From Bacillus sp. 1NLA3E (lineage in GTDB: Bacteria; Bacillota; Bacilli; Bacillales; Cytobacillaceae): a stretch of 64,000 nucleotides of DNA. The notes below the pieces were generated by a model, which was not told where the DNA came from, searched no databases, and worked only from the letters and a program-made list of their open reading frames with translations. The translations under genes were made by a program, and so were the position numbers. Position 1 is the first letter of the stretch, and each line of letters opens with the position of its first letter. The DNA is taken from positions 3,940,001 through 4,004,000 of the forward strand of contig NC_021171.1 of NCBI RefSeq assembly GCF_000242895.2, read 5' to 3'. This document shows, in pieces, positions 26,592 to 33,865 of the stretch.

Positions 26592-27560
26592 TTATGCAAC
26601 TTCATTTCCTCTTCCTGGAACTGGTTTAAGATAGGATTTGTGAAGGAGATGACCAAAAAGTGATGCCAGCACTTGTTGAAATAGCATCCCGATCACGACA
26701 GGAACCGCAACAGCAGGCTCAAAATAGGAAACTGCTAAAACGGCACCAGCACTAATATTTCTCATTCCACCTGTAAACATTAGCGTAACAACATCTTCTC
26801 TATTCCATTTTAAAAACTTGCCGATCATCCACGAAAATAAATAACCTGATGCTGAGACAGTGAATCCCAGACCAGCAATGAGTAAAAGTTTCATATTGAC
26901 GTGGATTAGATACGGTGCAACAACTGAACTATTAATCATCACCACTGCAGCAAGTCCCACTTTAGAAAAAGGAGCTAACTTCGTTCCCAGTTGTAGTTTG
27001 ATCCTTCCCTTTGTCAGTTCATTCAACAACATTCCCAGAATAGATGGAAGCACGACCATCCCAAATAATCCCTTCATCATACCGAAAATATCGATTACAA
27101 CCTTCTCCCCTGCGAACAAGGAAACACTAAACGGGACAATAAAAGGGGAAAGGAAAGTATCCACCAAAATAATCGAAAGTGCTAAAGCAAGGTTTCCTCT
27201 ATAAATTGAGACCCAAATAAAGCTAGTAATCCCTGTTGGTATAACTGCCGCTAAAACAATCCCCGTTATCGTGTGAACATCTCCCCCGAATGTTACATTT
27301 CCAAGGAAAAATGCCCAAACTGGCATGATGATATGAAGAATGATGAGGACAGTGAACAAGCGCATTGGATGTCCGACAGCATCCTTTAGTGATTTAAAAT
27401 TGGATCCTAAACTCCCAGAAAACGTCATAAAGGCAAATATCCAGGGGACTAAATATGACCAATGTTTAAGGTGATCTACCAAAATGACCCCAAATACAAC
27501 ACTTGTTGGAGTAATCATTGGCATTAATCTTTCAAGAAATCGGTTTATTTTTTGAAACAT
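26592..27560 (-). CDS. Bile acid:sodium symporter family (BASS) transporter
   Basis: The 322-residue membrane protein has nine to ten helices. It shows the BASS family's crossover region GLAAVVMINSSVVAPYLI and the conserved MFTGGMRNISAGAVLAVSYF segment that forms the sodium/substrate site. Bacterial relatives carry pantoate, pyruvate-like acids or other organic anions; the substrate here cannot be told. GGAGCGA precedes the ATG. It is a single-gene unit facing the catalase. Confidence 0.8.
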   Translation of the reverse strand: MFQKINRFLERLMPMITPTSVVFGVILVDHLKHWSYLVPWIFAFMTFSGSLGSNFKSLKDAVGHPMRLFTVLIILHIIMPVWAFFLGNVTFGGDVHTITGIVLAAVIPTGITSFIWVSIYRGNLALALSIILVDTFLSPFIVPFSVSLFAGEKVVIDIFGMMKGLFGMVVLPSILGMLLNELTKGRIKLQLGTKLAPFSKVGLAAVVMINSSVVAPYLIHVNMKLLLIAGLGFTVSASGYLFSWMIGKFLKWNREDVVTLMFTGGMRNISAGAVLAVSYFEPAVAVPVVIGMLFQQVLASLFGHLLHKSYLKPVPGRGNEVA

Positions 27561-27673
27561 CTCATTCGCTCCAGTAATTTTCTATTATTAATGAAACCAT
27601 TTTACTCCTATAGTCAAAGAATGAATAGAGAAAAACGCCTTTTTCACGCGTTAGCACATTAATATAATGAAGG

Positions 27674-27691
27674 GTGCCTGACCCCCGATAC
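27674..27691 (+). repeat. Half copy of the GTGCCTGACC palindrome (copy 5)
   Basis: GTGCCTGACCCCC is present without a matching right arm. Confidence 0.55.
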
Positions 27692-27781
27692 GGTGATACG
27701 TTAATGTGCACAATTGTGATTGTGTATTTTGTCACAAACTAGACAAACAGTTGTGCAATTTGAAAGAGGAGAATCTCCCTT

Positions 27782-27796
27782 TTATTAGAATTAATA
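27782..27796 (+). promoter_or_regulatory. Possible PerR box before dps
   Basis: TTATTAGAATTAATA matches the PerR consensus TTATAATNATTATAA at 10 of 14 defined bases and lies about 30 bases before the start codon. Dps/MrgA genes are PerR targets in Bacillus. Confidence 0.35.
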
Positions 27797-27826
27797 TAGG
27801 TACACCAAAATTAAGGAGGAATTCCT

Positions 27827-28273
27827 ATGAAACAACAACTTGCAACAGTCCTTAACAAACAAATTGCCAATTGGTCCGTATTGTACACTAAACTCCATAA
27901 TTTCCATTGGTATGTAAAAGGTGAGCAATTTTTCACTTTACATATCAAATTTGAGGAACTTTATAATGAAGCTGGCCTACACGTAGATGTCATCGCTGAA
28001 CGTTTACTCTCTATTGGTGGAAAACCAGTTGCGACGATGAAAGAAAATCTTGAAACTGCATCTATTAAGGAAGCCACTGGCACAGAATCATCCCATGAAA
28101 TGGTTCAGGCTATTATTAGTGATTTTACTTTGATCACTGGTGAATTAAAAGAAGCCATGAGCTTAGCTAGTGAATTAAACGACGAAACAACTGGAGATAT
28201 GCTTCTTGCAATCCACTCTGGGCTTGAAAAGCATATTTGGATGCTTACAGCATATCTTGGTAAAGCTGTTTAA
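27827..28273 (+). CDS. dps: Dps/MrgA ferritin-like DNA-protection protein
   Basis: A 148-residue four-helix ferritin-like subunit that oxidises and stores iron as a dodecamer and shields DNA from peroxide damage. The ferroxidase motif is visible as KLHNFHWYVKGEQFFTLHIK followed by FEELYNEAGLHVDVIAER, with the His, Asp and Glu ligands. It has AAGGAGG 8 bases upstream, a possible PerR box before that, and a strong terminator after. Its closeness to catalase fits a peroxide-stress role. Confidence 0.93.
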   Translation: MKQQLATVLNKQIANWSVLYTKLHNFHWYVKGEQFFTLHIKFEELYNEAGLHVDVIAERLLSIGGKPVATMKENLETASIKEATGTESSHEMVQAIISDFTLITGELKEAMSLASELNDETTGDMLLAIHSGLEKHIWMLTAYLGKAV

Positions 28274-28294
28274 ATATTTAGACCTAATCCCTTT

Positions 28295-28325
28295 GTCCAA
28301 CATGATCATATGTTGGACTTTTTTT
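28295..28325 (+). terminator. Terminator after dps
   Basis: 9-bp perfect stem GTCCAACAT/ATGTTGGAC with a 6-base loop, followed by seven or more Ts. Confidence 0.9.
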
Positions 28326-28404
28326 AACCTCCAGTTACCTTATTTATAATTATTATTAAAAGATATTGACTTTCATGTAACTAAATATTATTATTTTAAT
28401 TATA

Positions 28405-28589
28405 AGCTGCGTTAAAGCTCAATGTTGATTTTTTGCACAATGTTGATTGGAGTGGAAGGCGCGAAGACTCCTGCGGGAGCAGCGGGACAGGTGAGACCCC
28501 ACAGGCGCTTAGTGCCGAGGAGGCTCACCGCCCGCCCCGCGGAAAGCGAGTGCCTGGAACGGAAATCAACATTCTAGTTTAACACAGCC
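28405..28589 (+). mobile_element. MITE type A, copy 1 with 8-bp target duplication
   Basis: About 185 bp of non-coding DNA with GC-rich core (CTCCTGCGGGAGCAGCGGG and ACCGCCCGCCCCGCGG) and terminal inverted repeats of the form GGCTGTGTTAAA (here AGCTGCGTTAAA) and TTTAACACAGCC. Identical 8-base direct repeats TAATTATA flank it (28397-28404 and 28590-28597), showing insertion as a unit. The end sequence and 8-bp duplications are like those of ISL3-family elements. Confidence 0.8.
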
Positions 28590-28654
28590 TAATTATAAGT
28601 AAACCATAATGTAATAATAGTCCATTGACCTACTTAGGATTGGAGATGTTGAAT

Positions 28655-29920
28655 ATGTCAGTTCATGAAGTAATTGTGTATAGTAGTACAGGCTGCCCAC
28701 ATTGTGAAAAGGTAAAAGCACAACTTAAGGATTGGGGAATTGAATATGAAGAACGGAACGCCTCCGTTCACAAACAATATTTCGATGAATTAAGAGAACG
28801 TAAAATAATGGGTACTCCAGCAACTTTAATAGACGGAAAACTAGTTTTAGGATTCCAACTGAAAAAGTTCAAAAAACTATTGGAAATTTCTGAGGAACTA
28901 TCCCTCCCAGTTACAAATGCCCCAGCACCTGAAAAAATAGATTCAGACTCAGTTTTCAAACCAGTTACAGCTGAAGTATTAGGCCAGGTATATGACCTAG
29001 TAACTATCGGAGGCGGTCCTGCAGGAGCTTCGGCAGCGGTCTATGCCGCACGAGGAAAGTTAAAAACACTTGTTATCGACAAAGCACCTAAAGCCGGTAC
29101 GCTTGCGATTACTCACAAAATCGCCAATTATCCCGGCGTTCGTGAAGAAGTTACGGGACTGGAACTTTTAAATCGTATGCAAGCCCAAGCAAACGATTTT
29201 GGAGCAGAATTTGTCCGATCAACCGTCCTTTCGATTGATTTTTCAGAGGACCTAAAAAAAATTGTGGTTGCAGAAGGAACCATCCAAGCGAAAAGTGTTT
29301 TTATTGCAGTTGGTGCGAAGGCTCCATCAAGCAAAATTACCGGAGAAGAAGAATTTACTGGTCGTGGCGTAAGTTATTGTTCCACATGCGACGCAGCCTT
29401 TTATCAGGATCGAATTGTTGCCGTTGTAGGTGATAACGATGAAGCGATCCATGAGGCTGAAACGCTCGCGAAATATTGTAAGACTGTGAAATTGTTAATT
29501 CCGACTGAACATGTTAAGGGAGATACAGACCTAACTATACTTGAAAGCAAACCAAATGTGGAAATCTACAAACGTTTCCGTTTAAGAGAAATCAAAGGTA
29601 CAGATAGCGTTGAGAAACTTGTTATCCTTGATAATAATAAAACGGAGCAAGTTTGGGATGTTGATGGAGTTTTCTTGTACCTAGGCGGAATGAAGCCTGG
29701 AACTGACTTTTTGAAAGATGCAATCAAACGGGATGAGGAAGGCTATATTTTGGTCGACGATCTTCTTCGCACAAGTGTTGATGGGGTATTTGCTGGTGGA
29801 GATGCCAGAAGAACTCCGATTAAACAAGCGGTTATTTCTGCTGCTGATGGAGCAATCGCTGCATTAAGCGCAGAACAACACGTGAATAAACGTTCTAAAC
29901 TTCGTCCGCAATATAGTTAA
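28655..29920 (+). CDS. Glutaredoxin-thioredoxin reductase-like flavoprotein fusion
   Basis: The 421-residue product joins an N-terminal glutaredoxin domain (about 1-80; redox motif STGCPHCEKV and TPATLIDGK) to a flavoprotein of the thioredoxin reductase fold (about 105-415). The FAD motif VTIGGGPAGASAAVYAARG and the redox centre CSTCDAAFYQD are intact. However, the second nucleotide-binding motif reads VVGDNDEAIHEAE, without the glycines usual for NADPH, and the HRR-type arginine patch is missing. The electron donor may therefore not be NADPH. The ATG at 28655 has GGAG 9 bases upstream. A hydrogenase small-subunit gene follows on the same strand. Confidence 0.8.
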   Translation: MSVHEVIVYSSTGCPHCEKVKAQLKDWGIEYEERNASVHKQYFDELRERKIMGTPATLIDGKLVLGFQLKKFKKLLEISEELSLPVTNAPAPEKIDSDSVFKPVTAEVLGQVYDLVTIGGGPAGASAAVYAARGKLKTLVIDKAPKAGTLAITHKIANYPGVREEVTGLELLNRMQAQANDFGAEFVRSTVLSIDFSEDLKKIVVAEGTIQAKSVFIAVGAKAPSSKITGEEEFTGRGVSYCSTCDAAFYQDRIVAVVGDNDEAIHEAETLAKYCKTVKLLIPTEHVKGDTDLTILESKPNVEIYKRFRLREIKGTDSVEKLVILDNNKTEQVWDVDGVFLYLGGMKPGTDFLKDAIKRDEEGYILVDDLLRTSVDGVFAGGDARRTPIKQAVISAADGAIAALSAEQHVNKRSKLRPQYS

Positions 29921-29926
29921 AATATA

Positions 29927-29975
29927 GTGCCTGAACCTCTTAGCGATGAAACATTTCCGCTTAAGGGGTCAGGTC
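29927..29975 (+). repeat. Diverged GTGCCTGACC palindrome (copy 6)
   Basis: Arms GTGCCTGAACC and GGGGTCAGG, then TCTGTTTATTTTT. It is a likely terminator of the fusion gene. Confidence 0.55.
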
Positions 29976-29987
29976 TGTTTATTTTTG

Positions 29988-30228
29988 GGGGATTTTCTAA
30001 AAGATTGTTGTTTTTTTAATAGCTTTTTGGAAAGGGAACCTCTTAAAAGAAAGCTGATTGGAGCGTAAGGTGCGAGACTCCTGCGGGAGCAGCGGGACAG
30101 GTGAGACCCCACAGGCGCTTTAGCGCCGAGGAGGCTCACCGCCCGCCCCTAAGGTGCGCGAGCATCCTGGAGCGGAAATCAACCACTCTTTTTTTTAGTA
30201 AATAGCAACAAAGGTTACGAAAACAGCC
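29988..30228 (+). mobile_element. MITE type B, copy 1
   Basis: About 240 bp with the same GC-rich core as type A (CTCCTGCGGGAGCAGCGGG) but different arms: a left end with TTTTCTAAAAGATTGTTG and a right end CGAAAACAGCC. The ends are partly decayed and no clear target duplication is left. It occupies most of the gap before the hydrogenase small-subunit gene. Confidence 0.65.
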
Positions 30229-30249
30229 ATTTTTTAAGGAGGATATCGC

Positions 30250-31128
30250 ATGAATGACATGCTTTCGAGTGAACCAGACTTTGAAAGCTTACTCGGCATA
30301 AATCAAGTTGAGCTAAGAAATTTATCAAATAAGAATCGGTTACCAGTTCTATGGATGAGTGCTCAAGATTGTACAGGTTGCCTTGAATCCTTTATCCGTT
30401 CCGCATTTGTTAATATTAATGACCTCCTACAGGACTTGATTTCTCTCGAGTATAGTGAGCTTTTGTCCATTGCCAGTGGCGAACAATTAGAAAAACATAA
30501 GGACAAAGTTATTGAAGAAAATAAGGGAGAATATATCTTGATCATAGAGGGGAGTATTCCAGAGTCCGATGACTTTTTAACTGTCGGTGGCCACTCAATT
30601 AAAGAAGATATTCTTCATGCTGCCCACCATGCGAAAGCCATACTAGCGTTTGGTAGTTGTTCCTCTTGGGGCGGAATTGCTGCAGCTTCACCAAATCCGA
30701 CCGGGGCAGTACCAATAACAGAGTTAATTAAAGATGTTCCAATCGCTTTGATCCCAGGTTGTCCTCCTATTGCCGAAATAATGGTAGGTACTCTTCTTCA
30801 CATACATACAAATGGATGTCTTCCCGAATTAGATAAAAAGGGACGCCCCAAAAAGTTTTATCAATATACTGTCCATCAACAGTGTCATCGGAAGCCTTAC
30901 TTTGATCAAAAGCTATTTGTTGAGTCATACGATGACGAAGGAGCACATAAGGACTATTGTTTGTTTAAGTTAGGCTGTAGAGGACCGTCCACGTTTAACT
31001 CGTGTGAATGTATGGGCTGGAATGGCGGATTGGGTTCTCCTATAATGGCTGGAGCAGCTTGTATCGGCTGTTCCGAAAAAGGCTTTTGGGATAAAGGGAC
31101 ATTGTGTTCCAGAAAAACTAAAGTGTAA
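30250..31128 (+). CDS. Orphan [NiFe]-hydrogenase small-subunit-like protein
   Basis: The 292-residue product has the iron-sulfur ligands expected of a hydrogenase small subunit. DCTGC, FGSC and IPGCPP surround the proximal cluster; HQQCHRKPYFD, CLFKLGCRGPSTFNSC and GAACIGCSE hold the distal and medial clusters. There is no twin-arginine signal, so it should be cytoplasmic. No large subunit or maturation gene lies nearby; the next gene faces the other way. AAGGAGG is 7 bases before the ATG. It may partner with a large subunit encoded elsewhere or have been reused for other electron transfer. Confidence 0.8.
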   Translation: MNDMLSSEPDFESLLGINQVELRNLSNKNRLPVLWMSAQDCTGCLESFIRSAFVNINDLLQDLISLEYSELLSIASGEQLEKHKDKVIEENKGEYILIIEGSIPESDDFLTVGGHSIKEDILHAAHHAKAILAFGSCSSWGGIAAASPNPTGAVPITELIKDVPIALIPGCPPIAEIMVGTLLHIHTNGCLPELDKKGRPKKFYQYTVHQQCHRKPYFDQKLFVESYDDEGAHKDYCLFKLGCRGPSTFNSCECMGWNGGLGSPIMAGAACIGCSEKGFWDKGTLCSRKTKV

Positions 31129-31133
31129 AAAAA

Positions 31134-31168
31134 GTGCCTGACCTCTATTCCGATATAGGGTCAGGCAC
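31134..31168. repeat. GTGCCTGACC palindrome (copy 7), shared terminator
   Basis: GTGCCTGACC and GGGTCAGGCAC arms around a short loop, between the convergent hydrogenase-subunit and LysM genes. A-rich and T-rich flanks make it a plausible two-way terminator. Confidence 0.7.
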
Positions 31169-31182
31169 TCTTATATACTATT

Positions 31183-31782
31183 TTATTTTGCAAATCGATG
31201 GTTCCCGATTGTAACTGTTACTTCACGAGAAAAAATCCACTGACTTACTGCTTTATTAGGGTTATAGAAAAATAAAGAACCTTTGCCTTGACCTCTAAAT
31301 GCCAACGCTTCGTTTACTGCTTGTTTTGCTGATGCATCGGCTGCTTGGTTAATCGCGCCATTTTGAACCGGTGTAAATGCATAATACCCGTTTGACTTTT
31401 GGTAAATTACCTCTTTTACCGTATTAGGGAAATCTGGACTATCCACTCTATTTAAGATAACAGTTGCAACTGCAACCTTCCCTGCATATGGTTCACCTTT
31501 TGCTTCGGCATTTACTAGTCTTGCCATCATATCTTTTTCTACTGGTGTAATCGTAGAATCAGGGATTACTAGACTTTGTCCTGGATAGATTAAATCACTT
31601 GTTTTATTATTCGTCTTTTTAATATTTGCAACAGGAACACCGTATTTGGTTGCAATCTTCCAGTAAGAATCACCTGATTGTACTTGGTAGGATGAAGCAG
31701 CTTCTGATTGATGATTTATTGTAAATAATGATACTGAAAGTGATAGGACCGTTGTAATAACTAGTTTTTTTATGTTTTTCAT
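31183..31782 (-). CDS. Secreted LysM cell-wall hydrolase (SleB/CwlJ type)
   Basis: The 199-residue exported protein has a signal peptide (about 1-28, ending near SEAASS), one LysM peptidoglycan-binding domain (about 31-75, YQVQSGDSYWKIATKYGV), and a C-terminal hydrolase_2 domain. The domain's catalytic Glu lies in MMARLVNAEAKGEPYAG, with conserved AVATVILNRVDSPDFPNTV. It resembles YkvT and the germination enzyme SleB, which cleave cortex or cell-wall peptidoglycan. AGGAGG precedes the ATG. Confidence 0.88.
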   Translation of the reverse strand: MKNIKKLVITTVLSLSVSLFTINHQSEAASSYQVQSGDSYWKIATKYGVPVANIKKTNNKTSDLIYPGQSLVIPDSTITPVEKDMMARLVNAEAKGEPYAGKVAVATVILNRVDSPDFPNTVKEVIYQKSNGYYAFTPVQNGAINQAADASAKQAVNEALAFRGQGKGSLFFYNPNKAVSQWIFSREVTVTIGNHRFAK

Positions 31783-32089
31783 TTGATAACCTCCTAGTAT
31801 TCTTGTTTATCGCTCTACTAGTAGGCTACCATCTGTAATATCCTTATTCATTCACCAAAATTTGGTAGGAATAAAATAGGCTGTTTATGTCTTACCACAA
31901 CAGCTTTCCTAAAAAAATTGGAATGATCCTCCATGACACTAAATCTCCCAAACATAACCAATCTCATCAAAAAAAGGGTCAATCATTACAACATATTTCA
32001 CCATTGTAACATTAAAATCCTAAATCCTTGAAAAATACACCTGACCACAAAGAAGCGTTTTTACGTTTTCCCATTGGGTCAGGCACGGC
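31783..32089. other. Gap between the LysM hydrolase and MFS genes
   Basis: AT-rich, with no gene visible. The right end holds a diverged GTGCCTGACC palindrome (32037-32086) that probably ends the MFS transcript. Confidence 0.6.
32037..32086 (-). repeat. Diverged GTGCCTGACC palindrome (copy 8)
   Basis: Arms ACACCTGACC and GGGTCAGGCAC with an A/T-rich interior, just after the MFS stop on the minus strand. Confidence 0.55.
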
Positions 32090-33286
32090 TTAGTTCTCAC
32101 GTTTTTTCATTAAAAAAATAATATATAGAAGGATCGCAATTAATACTGACATTGCTGACGTAATGTAGATACTATCATATCCAAACAGGTGCCCGATTTG
32201 CCCAAACGCCATAGCACCAACCCCTATTCCTAAATCAAAAAAGGAGAAGAAGGTAGCATTAGCCATTCCCTTTCGGTGTATCGGGGCCCTTTCAACAGAC
32301 CAAGCCTGCAAAGCTGGTTGAACGGTTCCAAATCCAAGTCCGTATAGAATGGCAGCACAATAAAGAACCATGCTATTAGGAAGCCACGCCAACAAAACCA
32401 TTGCCCCCATGACTAAAACAGTACCAGGAATGAAAACGGCTTGATGCCCTTTTCGATCGTATAATTGTCCAGCAAAAAATCGGCTTACCATTAGCGATAG
32501 CGCATAGAAAAGAAAATACCATTGTATTCCCGATATTCCTTTTTGTGCAGTATATAATGGGAGGAACGTGGCAATACCCCCGAAAGTGATCGTGATGAAA
32601 AATAAAAGAATGGATGGTGGCAATGCACTTTTTTCGTAAAGATCCAACTTTCTTGTAACCGTATTTTGCTGGTGTTTCTCCACTTTTTTAAATTTTATCG
32701 TGGATGCTAAAAGAAAAGCTGTTATGCCAAGACCTGCACAGATTAAAAACAATTGCTTGAAGGTCATTATTCCAGCTATAGCTAAACCCAACGAAGGTCC
32801 CATTGCCATTGCAAGATTTCCGGATAAACCATAATAACCCATCCCTTCCCCACGCCTACTTTGGGGGATCAGATCCGTTGCGATGGTACCTGATGCAGTC
32901 GTCGAAAAGCCCCATCCAACCCCTTGAACTATTCGCATCACAAATAGAAAGGTAATCCCCATCGCAAATCCATATGACCCGACAGATACAACAAAAATGG
33001 ACATTCCAAATAAATATACAAACCTTCTCCCCTTCGATTCCAAAGCATGACCAGCAAATGGACGTAGCAGCAAAGCCGAAAAAGTGAATATCCCGACAAC
33101 AAATCCGATTAATTGATCATTCCCCCCTAAGTGCTCCACAAAAAGTGGGATGGTTGGCAGGGTCATTTGAAATCCTAGAAATACAAAAAAGTTTGCAAAA
33201 AGGATTCGTACAAAATCTTTAGTCCATATCTTTTCATTTTCTTTATTATTAATATTTATCTTTTCTTTCGTTAATGGTTGATTCAT
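32090..33286 (-). CDS. MFS drug/metabolite exporter
   Basis: The 398-residue membrane protein has twelve predicted helices. The MFS loop motif is visible between helices 2 and 3 as RPFAGHALESKGRR, and its repeat is in the second half as FFAGQLYDRKGHQ. The MRIVQGVGWGFSTTASGT stretch in helix 4 fits drug:proton antiporter-type families. The substrate cannot be inferred. It is transcribed alone and ends at a diverged palindrome. Confidence 0.8.
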   Translation of the reverse strand: MNQPLTKEKININNKENEKIWTKDFVRILFANFFVFLGFQMTLPTIPLFVEHLGGNDQLIGFVVGIFTFSALLLRPFAGHALESKGRRFVYLFGMSIFVVSVGSYGFAMGITFLFVMRIVQGVGWGFSTTASGTIATDLIPQSRRGEGMGYYGLSGNLAMAMGPSLGLAIAGIMTFKQLFLICAGLGITAFLLASTIKFKKVEKHQQNTVTRKLDLYEKSALPPSILLFFITITFGGIATFLPLYTAQKGISGIQWYFLFYALSLMVSRFFAGQLYDRKGHQAVFIPGTVLVMGAMVLLAWLPNSMVLYCAAILYGLGFGTVQPALQAWSVERAPIHRKGMANATFFSFFDLGIGVGAMAFGQIGHLFGYDSIYITSAMSVLIAILLYIIFLMKKREN

Positions 33287-33463
33287 AAATGCCCTTCTCT
33301 CTTTGTAGCTTCCAAGAATAGTCTACCTCATTATATTTCGGTTTACTAATTAATTTTATTATACAAGAAGGCAGCACAAAATAGAAATTGACCCAACCTA
33401 AATAGTATAAAATTCCCATTTAGAATAAATAATAAGAAAAACTTGTAGAGGTGAGAACAAAAC

Positions 33464-33673
33464 ATGGGATTATTTGAGGCGTACAACCAATGGAAGGTCT
33501 CAAGGTATGAAAATCATGTCTCTAATATGGAATCACAAAATAAATGCCCTGACTGCAATGGAAGAGGCTATCATTCCTACCCTGCGAATGAATTTGTTTA
33601 CTACTCCAATCCATCCGAATGTCCGGGCTGCAACGGAAGTGGTCTATTTACCGATTGGACCGGGCTTAAATAA
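33464..33673 (+). CDS. Small zinc-finger protein with DnaJ-type CxxCxGxG motifs
   Basis: The 69-residue protein contains two zinc-binding motifs, CPDCNGRG and CPGCNGSG, like one zinc site of the DnaJ cysteine-rich domain, plus a short N-terminal helix. It could be a small chaperone adaptor or nucleic-acid-binding protein; the function is not known. AGAGGTGAGA lies upstream of the ATG, and a palindrome follows as terminator. Confidence 0.7.
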   Translation: MGLFEAYNQWKVSRYENHVSNMESQNKCPDCNGRGYHSYPANEFVYYSNPSECPGCNGSGLFTDWTGLK

Positions 33674-33684
33674 GAAGAAAAAAA

Positions 33685-33734
33685 GTGCCTGACCCCCAGT
33701 GCAGTAATGCGTTCCCGTACTGGGGGTCAGGCAC
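33685..33734 (+). repeat. GTGCCTGACC palindrome (copy 9), terminator
   Basis: GTGCCTGACCCCCAGT and ACTGGGGGTCAGGCAC arms (16 bp) with an 18-base loop, preceded by eight As and followed by CTTTTGTT. Confidence 0.75.
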
Positions 33735-33865
33735 CTTTTGTTGTATTAATGTTTTAACGCACGAGTAACATCATATTTTTCTAGTTTGTTTTTGCCAAGA
33801 TGAAGATATTGAGAGTAAAATGAATGAAGTAGAAAAATTACTATCATTAGGTCTGGAGAACAATC

